The translations under genes were made by a program, and so were the position numbers. 64,000 nt of DNA, from contig JADMKP010000007.1 of assembly GCA_015478775.1 (NCBI GenBank), positions 248,001 through 312,000 of the forward strand. Reading direction: 5' to 3'. Under the pieces are notes generated by a model that was given only the letters and a program-made list of their open reading frames with translations, was not told the origin of the DNA and did not search any database. The stretch comes from Fermentimonas sp. (GTDB taxonomy: Bacteria; Bacteroidota; Bacteroidia; Bacteroidales; Dysgonomonadaceae). Of this stretch, positions 27,228-35,483 are shown piece by piece (position 1 is the first letter of the stretch; each line of letters opens with the position of its first letter).

Positions 27228-28555
27228 TGTTAAGATTAAAAGCCCAGAACAAATACTGGCTAACCTGTACTCAGTGCAGTTATGAAACCCCTAACTTCTG
27301 GACTTGGTTTAATCAAAACCAACAATGTCCAAAGTGTTCTAGTAAGCATTCAGAAGTATCTTATAATAGAAGATACCAAAGATTGCCACGTATAATGAAT
27401 CGTGTAAACGATAGTTTTTGGACCTACTTCCCCTTTTTGCCTCTTTTACGTAGAAGACATATTGTCTCATTTAAAGAAGGAGCAATTCCTGTTGAGAGAT
27501 GGAGTTTCCTTGAGGAATTTGCCAAAAAAGAATTTAATCTAGATATTAAAGTACATGTTTACCGCAACGACCTCAATGGGGGCACCGGCACATTTAAAGA
27601 TATTGCAGCTTCTTTGGCTGCAAGTATTTTCAACGAAATAGGAATAAATCAGTATTGTATTGCTTCAACAGGCAATTCAGCTACGGCTTATGCCAAATAT
27701 CTCTCCAAGGCAAATGTAAACTGCTCAGTTTTTATGCCTGAGGATACAATAGGTACGTCAGAAGCAACTATAACTTCTTATGGCCAACAAGTATTCAAAG
27801 TATCAGGAGATTACGCTAGAGCTAAGGAAATAGCTGCTGGTTACGCAAAGATTCACAAAATCCCCATGTCTACCGGAAATATCGATCCAATTAGAGTTGA
27901 AGCTAAAAAGACTATGGTGTTTGAATTACTTCGCCAGATGGATACATTTCCCGATGTATATATACAAGCTGTAAGCGGTGGAACGGGTCCAATTGCAATA
28001 GATAAAGGTATAAGAGAAATTAAATCAATATATCCCGATATTAAGAATCCTCGTTTTATGCTGGTGCAACCTGATGGGTGTGACCCAATGGTGAGTGCAT
28101 GGGAAAAAGCCGAAGAAGAAGGTTTTCCCGAAGGATTCGAAAAAAACTATACAATAATTGATAATCCAAAGACCGAAGTTCCAACATTAGCCACAGGAAA
28201 CCCAGCTACCTACCCTATTGTTGCAAAACTAGTTAAAGAATCTGGGGGTACATTTTTAAGAATGCGTGAAAGTAAGTTGCTATCCATAGGGAAACTTATT
28301 GCATATGAGCAAAAAGTAATACCAGGACCCGCATCTTCGGTTTGTATTGCTGGTTTCTTTCTAGCTCTTAAAAAGAATAAAATTAAGGATGGAGAAACAG
28401 TTCTTATAAATATTGGTGAAGGTCCAAACCGTGCACCATATTATTTAGAGCAAATGGTTACTACCTCACAATTAGTAAGCAATGTCGAAGAGTGTGCACC
28501 CCATTTCATTGACGATTTCCGCAAAGGACTTTGGGATGAAGTTTTGAGAGATTAA
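27227..28555 (+). CDS. Threonine-synthase-like PLP enzyme; likely cysteate synthase (CapA-like)
   Basis: 442 residues. A zinc ribbon is formed by Cys14, Cys17, Cys34 and Cys37. The fold-type II PLP core follows: Lys124 in LNGGTGTFKD, ASTGNSATAYAKYLSKA, and QAVSGGTGPIAID as the phosphate-binding loop. GEGPNR near the end is also typical of the threonine-synthase group. Cysteate synthase, which makes L-cysteate from O-phosphoserine and sulfite, is a known relative of threonine synthase. The ATG shares a base with the upstream synthase stop, so the two proteins are made together. No thrA or thrB is adjacent, which argues against simple threonine synthesis. True threonine synthase remains possible. 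Confidence 0.8.
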   Translation: MLRLKAQNKYWLTCTQCSYETPNFWTWFNQNQQCPKCSSKHSEVSYNRRYQRLPRIMNRVNDSFWTYFPFLPLLRRRHIVSFKEGAIPVERWSFLEEFAKKEFNLDIKVHVYRNDLNGGTGTFKDIAASLAASIFNEIGINQYCIASTGNSATAYAKYLSKANVNCSVFMPEDTIGTSEATITSYGQQVFKVSGDYARAKEIAAGYAKIHKIPMSTGNIDPIRVEAKKTMVFELLRQMDTFPDVYIQAVSGGTGPIAIDKGIREIKSIYPDIKNPRFMLVQPDGCDPMVSAWEKAEEEGFPEGFEKNYTIIDNPKTEVPTLATGNPATYPIVAKLVKESGGTFLRMRESKLLSIGKLIAYEQKVIPGPASSVCIAGFFLALKKNKIKDGETVLINIGEGPNRAPYYLEQMVTTSQLVSNVEECAPHFIDDFRKGLWDEVLRD

Positions 28556-28601
28556 TATTATAACTCACAATTCGGTAGTTGTTTGTATGGTCATACAATA
28601 A

Positions 28602-28670
28602 ATGTTTAGATAGTCACATAAAAGATGTTCTGGACTGTTACACAAAAATGTTTGGATAGTTACATAAATG
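28602..28670 (+). repeat. Three tandem 23-bp imperfect repeats
   Basis: Units beginning ATGTTTAGATAGTCACATA, ATGTTCTGGACTGTTACAC and ATGTTTGGATAGTTACATA start at 28602, 28625 and 28648. The period is exactly 23. They fill most of the spacer between the PLP pair and the SDR gene. There are no spacers between units, so it is not a CRISPR array. Confidence 0.75.
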
Positions 28671-28695
28671 CTCGTTTCACATAATTAATCAAATT

Positions 28696-29487
28696 ATGCA
28701 AAACAATAAAACTATATGGATAACTGGAGCTTCGTCTGGCATAGGCGAAGCTTCTGCTTATCAATTTGCTAAAGAAAAGGCTAACCTTATTCTAACGGCT
28801 ACTCGGGAAGATAAACTAAAGGAAGTTCAGCAAATATGTATTAGTATGGGTGCTCATTGCAAAGTAATACCATACGATCTTTCAGATCTGGAAAATATTG
28901 ATGAACTAACAGATAAAGCTATTTCAGCATTTGGGAATATTGATATTGCTTTTCTTAATGCAGGCATTAGTCAACGCTCCAAAACACTAGATACAGCCTT
29001 CACGGTGGATGAAAAAATAATGGCAGTAAATTTCTTTGCGCCAGTAAAGATTACAAAACGTTTACTACCTAAAATGATCGAAAACGGAGGAGGTACAATA
29101 GCCGTTACCAGTAGCATCTCAGGCAAATTCGGATTCCCTCTCAGGTCGGCTTATGCCTCATCCAAATTCGCAGTATATGGATTCTTCGAAACTGTCCATG
29201 CCGAGTATTACAACGATAACATACGAGTTGTAATGGTATGCCCAGGTAGAATAAAAACTAATATATCTTACAACGCACTTGAAGCTGATGGAACAAAACA
29301 TGCAAAGATGGATTCCGGTCAACAAGGCGGAATGTCAGCCGAGAAAGCAGCAATTAAAATTGTTAGAGCCATAAACAACCGCAAACCCGAAGTATTGGTA
29401 GGTGGCAAGGAGTTAATCATGGTTTATATAAAACGACTCTTCCCAGCTCTTGCTAGAAAATTGGTACGTAAAGTTAGTGCAACATAA
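28696..29487 (+). CDS. SDR-family oxidoreductase; candidate 3-ketocapnine reductase (CapC-like)
   Basis: 263 residues, classical short-chain dehydrogenase. The nucleotide-binding motif TGASSGIGEA is at residues 11-20, and LNAGISQ is the NAG motif. The catalytic Ser lies in VTSSISGKFG and Tyr-x3-Lys in SAYASSKFAVYG. ATREDK after the second strand, with Arg and Lys, suggests NADPH. The C-terminal helix with KRLFPALARKLVRKV is basic and amphipathic, as in membrane-associated lipid reductases. Placed after the two PLP enzymes, it could reduce the 3-keto intermediate. Other SDR roles are equally allowed by sequence. Confidence 0.82.
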   Translation: MQNNKTIWITGASSGIGEASAYQFAKEKANLILTATREDKLKEVQQICISMGAHCKVIPYDLSDLENIDELTDKAISAFGNIDIAFLNAGISQRSKTLDTAFTVDEKIMAVNFFAPVKITKRLLPKMIENGGGTIAVTSSISGKFGFPLRSAYASSKFAVYGFFETVHAEYYNDNIRVVMVCPGRIKTNISYNALEADGTKHAKMDSGQQGGMSAEKAAIKIVRAINNRKPEVLVGGKELIMVYIKRLFPALARKLVRKVSAT

Positions 29488-29574
29488 GTCAATATAATTT
29501 ATTATATATTCTTCAAATAATAATTTCTTCATATTTAGAATTTAGGAACATTGACTTTAAAAAAGAAGTAAAAA

Positions 29575-30669
29575 ATGAAAGAGAATTATATCATATCCGG
29601 AATTCAACAAATTGGTATTGGAGTTGAGAATTTTGCAGAAGCTTGGAAGTACTATATTGATGTTTTCAATATGGATATTCGTATCCTCGAAGACGATAAA
29701 GTAGCTGAGTTAATGCTACCTTACACTGGTGGTAAACCACACAAGCGCAGAGCAGCCATAGCTCTTAATATGCAAGGTGGGGGCGGATTTGAGATATGGC
29801 AATATTCAGAACGTAAACCTAAACCTATCGACTTTCAGATTCAGGTGGGTGATTTGGGTGTTTTTGTTGCAAAAATAAAGAGTAGGGATGTAATGAAGAC
29901 CTACCAGCATTTCAGCAAAAAACCTAATGTGCACCTTTTAGGAAAGCCACAAAACAGTATAGATGGTCATAAAACATTTTTCATGAAAGATCCTTTCGGT
30001 AATTTGTTTCAGATTGTACATGAACCTACTGTTTACCGAGATGAGGGGCGACTAACAGGTGGTATTGCAGGTGCTATGATTGGTGTCACCGATATTGAAA
30101 AAGCTATGCCCATATACCGCGATATTCTAGGGTATGATGTAATAGTTGCAGACGAAACCGGAACTTTTGAAGATCTTAAATCACTCCCCTCAGGAGAAGG
30201 ACAATTTCATCGTCGTATATTATCTCACAGTAACCCACGCCAAGGCAGTTTTAGTGAATTATTTGGCAAATCTTTTATAGAGTTAGTTCAACCATTAGAT
30301 CGCACTCCACGTAAAATTTATGAGGGACGTTATTGGGGAGACCCCGGATTCATACAGATATGTTTCGATATCAGAAATACAGATGCACTAAGAAAGAAGT
30401 GTGAAGAAATGGGATATCCTTTCACTGTCGACAGTTCAAGCGCTTTCAAAGAAGGAGAATCATTTGACATGGGCGAGGCTGCAGGTCAATTTGCTTATAT
30501 TGAAGACCCCGACGGCACACTCATAGAACTTGTGGAAGCTCACAAGATACCGCTCATGAAAAAGCTCAATATTTATCTCGATCTCCGTAAGCGCTACCCA
30601 TCAAAATCACTGCCAAAATGGATGCTTGGCATGTTACGCTTTATGAAGGTTAAACCCGAAAGTTTATAA
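29575..30669 (+). CDS. Double-VOC-domain protein (glyoxalase / HPPD-like fold)
   Basis: 364 residues with two vicinal-oxygen-chelate modules. The first is residues 5-150 (ISGIQQIGIGVENFAEAWKYY to FMKDPFGNLFQIVHE) and the second 160-325 (GAMIGVTDIEKAMPIYRDILGYDVIVADE to AYIEDPDGTLIELVEAH). Each module ends in the expected Glu near the metal position (FQIVHE, IELVEAH). The metal-binding His positions look incomplete, so enzymatic activity is uncertain. A basic tail KLNIYLDLRKRYPSKSLPKW follows. It lies between the SDR and the type IX secretion operon. Function unknown. Confidence 0.8.
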   Translation: MKENYIISGIQQIGIGVENFAEAWKYYIDVFNMDIRILEDDKVAELMLPYTGGKPHKRRAAIALNMQGGGGFEIWQYSERKPKPIDFQIQVGDLGVFVAKIKSRDVMKTYQHFSKKPNVHLLGKPQNSIDGHKTFFMKDPFGNLFQIVHEPTVYRDEGRLTGGIAGAMIGVTDIEKAMPIYRDILGYDVIVADETGTFEDLKSLPSGEGQFHRRILSHSNPRQGSFSELFGKSFIELVQPLDRTPRKIYEGRYWGDPGFIQICFDIRNTDALRKKCEEMGYPFTVDSSSAFKEGESFDMGEAAGQFAYIEDPDGTLIELVEAHKIPLMKKLNIYLDLRKRYPSKSLPKWMLGMLRFMKVKPESL

Positions 30670-30709
30670 CGTCATACAATTTTTTCGCCTCTTCTCAGTT
30701 ATATCTATA

Positions 30710-31753
30710 ATGAGGAATTGGCGAAATTATTTTATCATAACAATACTATTGTGTTGTTCAATTAAATTGTGTGCACAGTGGGAATCACCTATAGCCCAGT
30801 ATTGGGAAGTTAAAGGATATTACAATCCTTCATATGCAGGAATAGCAAATAGCATTAATACAACTGCAATTTATAAATATCAGGGGAATGGCATAGAAGG
30901 GCCATCTCAACGTATGCTATTTACAGCAGATATGCCCTTCACGTTACTAAATAAACGTCACGGAGCGGGAATCATCGCTTACACCGAAAATATTGGCACA
31001 CTTCGTAATTCTCTATTTGCGGCACAATACAGCTTCAAGCAACAAATAGGCAGTGGAATGCTCAATATCGGTTCACAAGCTGGGATATACAACCTAAACT
31101 ACGATGCAGGGACGGTAAATCTTATAACTAACCCAGATCAAACCAGATTTAGTAATATAAGTTTAAACACTACCAAAAAGCAAACTGTAGATATAAGTGC
31201 AGGTATATCTTGGACCGCCAAAAAGTTTTATGTGGGACTCTCTACACTACATATCAATCAACCAAAGTTTTATGTTTATAATATCACAAGCCCAACAAAC
31301 ACAACAGATTATCCACTAAATAACTCATCAGACACTCACGCAAATTACTCATCACAAAGTCTTACAAATAACTCATCAGACTCATTAAAATCGCATATAC
31401 CTCTATCATTAATTTTCACCACAGGATACAATATTCCACTATTTAATTCGTTTGAAATACAGCCTATGATGTTGATATTATCAAATAGTAATCACACATA
31501 TACGCAAGCAACCTTGCAAATTGAATATGATAATAAGCTTTCGGGAGGATTCTCTTGGATCTCAGATAATGGGTATTCAATATTCGCCGGTACAACAATT
31601 CAAGGTTTCGGTCTTGGTTACGCTTATATAATAGATAAAAACGGTTTTGGTAAAGATAGCAAAGGAAGTCACGAACTGTATTTAAAGTATGACTTTCCTT
31701 TAGATTACCTCAAGCCAAGATCACAACCGCATAAAAGTATACGATTTTTATAA
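30710..31753 (+). CDS. Type IX secretion membrane protein PorP/SprF family
   Basis: 347 residues. The signal peptide ends at LCAQ (residue 23). WESPIAQYWEVKGYYNPSYAGIANSINTTAIYKYQ is the diagnostic PorP/SprF beginning, and the rest alternates like an outer-membrane beta-barrel (GAGIIAYTENIG, LNIGSQAGIYNLNY, GISWTAKKFYVGLST). PorP is required for type IX secretion in Porphyromonas. SprF paralogues serve individual substrates such as SprB. Directly followed by gldK-L-M-N, this copy is the core-operon PorP. Confidence 0.9.
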   Translation: MRNWRNYFIITILLCCSIKLCAQWESPIAQYWEVKGYYNPSYAGIANSINTTAIYKYQGNGIEGPSQRMLFTADMPFTLLNKRHGAGIIAYTENIGTLRNSLFAAQYSFKQQIGSGMLNIGSQAGIYNLNYDAGTVNLITNPDQTRFSNISLNTTKKQTVDISAGISWTAKKFYVGLSTLHINQPKFYVYNITSPTNTTDYPLNNSSDTHANYSSQSLTNNSSDSLKSHIPLSLIFTTGYNIPLFNSFEIQPMMLILSNSNHTYTQATLQIEYDNKLSGGFSWISDNGYSIFAGTTIQGFGLGYAYIIDKNGFGKDSKGSHELYLKYDFPLDYLKPRSQPHKSIRFL

Positions 31754-31757
31754 GTAA

Positions 31758-31875
31758 AACGATAACTAAATAGTATACGTTGATAGGTAAGAGATAACGA
31801 TTAGTAAATAGTACATTTTAATTGGTAAGAAATATAACGAAGAGCAAATAGCACACATTGATTGATAAGAAATAT
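31758..31875 (+). repeat. Three tandem imperfect repeats of 38-40 bp before gldK
   Basis: Units starting AACGATAACTAAATAGTA, AACGATTAGTAAATAGTA and AACGAAGAGCAAATAGCA begin at 31758, 31796 and 31836. They fill the spacer from five bases after the porP/sprF stop to 60 bases before the gldK ATG. Confidence 0.75.
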
Positions 31876-31935
31876 AAACTTAGCACGATTAAAACAAACA
31901 ATATATTTACAAGAAGAAAAACTTACAATAAAATA

Positions 31936-33315
31936 ATGAGAAAACTTTTTTTATTATTAATGATAATCCCTATAATCCATTCATGTGGTGGAAGCCGTAT
32001 GGGAGGTGGTATCGGCGGCGAATTAGTTGGTGTTCCGGTGGGTAAGGTTTGGAACGAGCCAACTCCTTATAATATGGTATTAGTATCACGCGGGGCTTAT
32101 ACTATGGGTGGCGAAATTGATTCAATCTGGGGAATAAATATTCCTACTCGCGGGGTGTCTGTAGACAATTTCTGGATGGATGAAACAGAAATCACCAATT
32201 CGCAATACAAGCAGTTTGTGTACTGGGTGCGCGACTCGATAATACGTGAACGAATGGCCGATCCTGCATACGCTGGAGATGATTTCTACAAGATTACTGA
32301 AGATATTTATGGCGATCCGGTAACTCCTCATCTCAACTGGTCAATTCCAATACCATGGACACGTAATACCGAAGAGGAAGAGGTTGCTATCAATAGCCTT
32401 TATAAAACACATCCAATTACCGGAGAAAAAATGCTGGATGTTAAACAGATGAACTTTCGTTACGAATGGTATGATGCAGGTGAAGCAGCAAAACGACAAT
32501 ATCAAACTGTTGCCAATGATAATCAGTTAATTATTAGCAAAGACACTGCTTATATTGCAATTGATGGTAGTGTAGTTAATGAAACAATTACTCGTCCATA
32601 TAGCAGTCACTACGACTTTGTACATACGTATATAGTCAACATTTATCCCGATACAACCACTTGGATAAATGATTTTGATAATAGCAATAATGAGATTTAC
32701 GTGCGCAACTACTTCTCACATCCTGCCTACTCTCATTATCCGGTTGTAGGTGTATCTTGGGAACAAGCCACTGCATTTTGCGAATGGCGCACACTGTTTT
32801 TAAGAAAAAGTATCAATAGGCCAGGCATTCAAGTTGAAAAATACCGACTCCCCACCGAGGCCGAATGGGAGCTTGCAGCGCGTAGTGGAAATTCTGACAA
32901 TATTTATCCTTGGGGTACTGATGAAACTACCTCCGAAAGTGGTTGCTACCAGGCAAACTTCAATCCGGGCGAAGGTGCTTATGCGGCAGACAACTATCTC
33001 ATTACCGCACCTGTAAGGAGTTTTAAGCCAAACAATATCGGTTTATATGACATGGCCGGCAATGTTGCAGAATGGACTTCCACAGCATACACCGAGGCAG
33101 GCAATGAGTTGATGGGAAACATAAATCCCGAATTCAGATATAATGCCTCAGTTGACGACCCTAACTTTATGAAACGAAAAGTAATAAAAGGAGGATCATG
33201 GAAAGATATAGCAACATTTATTCGTGCCGACACAAGAGATACTGAAACACAAAATGTTGGACGTTCCTACATAGGATTCAGATGTGTGCGCACTCAATTA
33301 CCAGGGAATAGATAA
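31936..33315 (+). CDS. gldK: Type IX secretion ring lipoprotein GldK/PorK
   Basis: 459 residues from ATG 31936. A TTG-started extension from 31858 would run into the repeat tract. MRKLFLLLMIIPIIHSC is a lipoprotein signal with lipobox IHSC. The body is a formylglycine-generating-enzyme-like fold: MVLVSRGAYTMGG, VDNFWMDETEITNSQYKQFVYW, YRLPTEAEWELAAR, GLYDMAGNVAEWTSTAY and GGSWKDIATFIRADTRD to GFRCV. The fold is structural in this protein. With GldN it forms the large periplasmic ring attached to the outer membrane. Confidence 0.95.
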   Translation: MRKLFLLLMIIPIIHSCGGSRMGGGIGGELVGVPVGKVWNEPTPYNMVLVSRGAYTMGGEIDSIWGINIPTRGVSVDNFWMDETEITNSQYKQFVYWVRDSIIRERMADPAYAGDDFYKITEDIYGDPVTPHLNWSIPIPWTRNTEEEEVAINSLYKTHPITGEKMLDVKQMNFRYEWYDAGEAAKRQYQTVANDNQLIISKDTAYIAIDGSVVNETITRPYSSHYDFVHTYIVNIYPDTTTWINDFDNSNNEIYVRNYFSHPAYSHYPVVGVSWEQATAFCEWRTLFLRKSINRPGIQVEKYRLPTEAEWELAARSGNSDNIYPWGTDETTSESGCYQANFNPGEGAYAADNYLITAPVRSFKPNNIGLYDMAGNVAEWTSTAYTEAGNELMGNINPEFRYNASVDDPNFMKRKVIKGGSWKDIATFIRADTRDTETQNVGRSYIGFRCVRTQLPGNR

Positions 33316-33364
33316 TACAGCGAATGATTGACACTTAAAGAATAAGCAAAAAAATATTATAAAT

Positions 33365-33901
33365 ATGAATGCATACAAAAGATATAAAAATAGGCTCGAA
33401 AATTTTCTTCAAACCGAGCGGGGCAAACGCTTCATTAATTTTGCATATAGTATAGGGGCGGCTATTGTAATTCTCGGTGCCATGTTCAAGCTTCTTCATT
33501 TTCCGTTTGGCAACGAGCTTTTATTCATAGGTATGGTAACAGAAGTTATCGTGTTCACTCTTTCTGCATTTGATACGCCAATTCGAGATTACAACTGGGA
33601 CAAAGTCTTTCCCGCTCTAACACTGGAACGGCAAGAAAAAACAGACGCTGGTGATTATGCATTACAGCCAAACCAAGCATCACAGCTAAATCAGACTTCA
33701 CACAGCAGCACAAATCAACCACATAGGCACTCATCGGAGTTTCCAGAAGCAAACATCGATCTTTCTCCCCAAACCATTGAATATGCCAAGCAGATGGAGA
33801 GCCTCAAAAATGAAACCGAAAAAATGGCTCAGCAACTCAAGGAGCTCAACGAGGTTTATGCTCGAATGCTTAATGCAATGTCAACCAACAGAGACCACTA
33901 A
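33365..33901 (+). CDS. gldL: Type IX secretion motor protein GldL
   Basis: 178 residues. Two transmembrane helices lie at about residues 22-40 and 49-65 (FAYSIGAAIVILGAMFKLLHFPFGNELLFIGMVTEVIVFTLSAF). The sequence holds the conserved charged residue Glu between the helices (GNELLF and TEV) implicated in proton flow. The rest is a cytoplasmic domain with a Gln/Ser/Asn-rich linker (about 100-125) and a terminal coiled coil (EYAKQMESLKNETEKMAQQLKELNEVY). GldL pentamers surround a GldM dimer to form the proton-driven rotary motor. The gldM gene starts 12 bases downstream. Confidence 0.94.
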   Translation: MNAYKRYKNRLENFLQTERGKRFINFAYSIGAAIVILGAMFKLLHFPFGNELLFIGMVTEVIVFTLSAFDTPIRDYNWDKVFPALTLERQEKTDAGDYALQPNQASQLNQTSHSSTNQPHRHSSEFPEANIDLSPQTIEYAKQMESLKNETEKMAQQLKELNEVYARMLNAMSTNRDH

Positions 33902-33913
33902 AATTAACACACA

Positions 33914-35461
33914 ATGGCAGTAAACAGTCCCAACTCCCCACGTCAAAAAATGATAAACCTCATGTATCTGGTTTTCATTGCTATGTTGGCACTAAACGTA
34001 TCGGCAGAGGTGCTGGATGGCTTTGGATTGGTTGATAATAGTTTACGTAACTCATCCAATACATTGACTGATAGGAACAATCTTATAATGGAGGAGCTTG
34101 AAGTTTATAGCTTACAAAATCCCGAAAAAGCAGGGGATTGGTTTCAAAAGGGATTAGAAGTACGAAACATGACCGACTCTCTCACCGCTTATATTCAAGA
34201 ATTAAAGTATAAGATGGTTAGAGAGGCAGATGGTAAAAAAGCCGATGTAAATAATATAAAACGCAAAGACGATTTGGATGCTGCCTCCATCGTTATGTTA
34301 TCACCTATTAAAGGAAAGGGCAGTGAGCTCAGAAATGCAATAGATAATTATCGCAATAATATCACTAAACATGTACTAAACCCGGCTCGCAGAAGTATAA
34401 TAGAAAGAAGTTTAAGTACCCAAAGTGAAACCAATAAAAGTTGGGAAGCTCTGCATTTCGAGAATATGCCCTTAGCAGCAGCGGTTGCCATTCTCACTAA
34501 AATAGAGAACGATATAATTGCAGCAGAGGGTGATGCACTTGAAAATATTTTAAATAGTATAGATATAGGCGATTTCCGAGTAAATCAACTTAATGCATAC
34601 GTAATATCCGAGTCCGACATTGTATTTCAGGGTGGTCAATATAATGCTAGGGTGATTCTATCAGCCGAAGACACAACCAAACATCCCATAATGCATATAA
34701 ATGGAGCAACACCCACATTAAGTGAAAACAATACATTCTCTTTGTCCGCCAATTCTACAGGCACTTTCCCGGTTGATGGATATTTAGAGATTAGCGGTAA
34801 TGATGGCATTATTACAAAGCGAAATTTCAATAGCACTTACACCGTAATAGAACCCATGGCAACAATAGCTCCATCACTTATGAATGTGCTTTATGCCGGA
34901 ATAGATAACGAAATTAGTATATCTGTACCCGGAATTGCACCACAAGGTATAAGCGCAACAATTAAAAACGGAACAATTACCCGTAAAGACAATTTATGGG
35001 TAGCTCGTCCAAATGCAGTAGGGCAAGACGTTACAATTTCAATATCAGCACAAACAGCAAATGGTAAAACAAGGCAAGTAACCTCACGTGAATTTAGGGT
35101 ACGTGCACTCCCCGATCCCACTCCATTTATATCTTTTCAAGATGCAAATGGCAACCTGGTGATGTTTAAAGGAGGAGTTGTTACTAAAAGCACCTTAATG
35201 AATGCCGATGGAATTGGTGCTGCCATAGACGACGGGATACTCAATATTCCCTTTCGTGTACTGAATTTCCGTACAATATTTTTTGATTCTATGGGAAATG
35301 CAATCCCCGAAGTATCAAATGGAAATCAGTTTTCCTCAAGACAAAAGGATCAGATCAGGCAACTCTCCCGTGGAAAATATTTTTATATCTCAGGGGTTAA
35401 AGCAGCAGGTCCCGATGGCACAGAACGCGAAATAGCAGTAATGGAGATCAGAATAAATTAA
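33914..35461 (+). CDS. gldM: Type IX secretion motor shaft protein GldM
   Basis: 515 residues, the usual GldM length. The N-terminus PNSPRQKMINLMYLVFIAMLALNVSAEVLDGF carries the single transmembrane helix that sits in the GldL ring. The rest is periplasmic, with a helical D1 domain (to about 215) and three beta-sandwich domains. The end contains DADGIGAAIDDGILNIPFRVLNFRTIFFDSMGN and GKYFYISGVKAAGPDGTER, characteristic of the family. It transmits torque to the GldK-GldN ring. Confidence 0.95.
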   Translation: MAVNSPNSPRQKMINLMYLVFIAMLALNVSAEVLDGFGLVDNSLRNSSNTLTDRNNLIMEELEVYSLQNPEKAGDWFQKGLEVRNMTDSLTAYIQELKYKMVREADGKKADVNNIKRKDDLDAASIVMLSPIKGKGSELRNAIDNYRNNITKHVLNPARRSIIERSLSTQSETNKSWEALHFENMPLAAAVAILTKIENDIIAAEGDALENILNSIDIGDFRVNQLNAYVISESDIVFQGGQYNARVILSAEDTTKHPIMHINGATPTLSENNTFSLSANSTGTFPVDGYLEISGNDGIITKRNFNSTYTVIEPMATIAPSLMNVLYAGIDNEISISVPGIAPQGISATIKNGTITRKDNLWVARPNAVGQDVTISISAQTANGKTRQVTSREFRVRALPDPTPFISFQDANGNLVMFKGGVVTKSTLMNADGIGAAIDDGILNIPFRVLNFRTIFFDSMGNAIPEVSNGNQFSSRQKDQIRQLSRGKYFYISGVKAAGPDGTEREIAVMEIRIN

Positions 35462-35483
35462 ATTTGAATATAAATACTTCTAT

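Noticed and set aside
27227-28555. Simple threonine biosynthesis gene thrC
   Set aside because: Not excluded, but translational coupling to an oxoamine synthase, lack of thrA/thrB and the following reductase make cysteate synthase the better reading.
28602-28670. CRISPR-like repeat array
   Set aside because: The 23-bp units are contiguous with no spacers between them and no cas genes are present.
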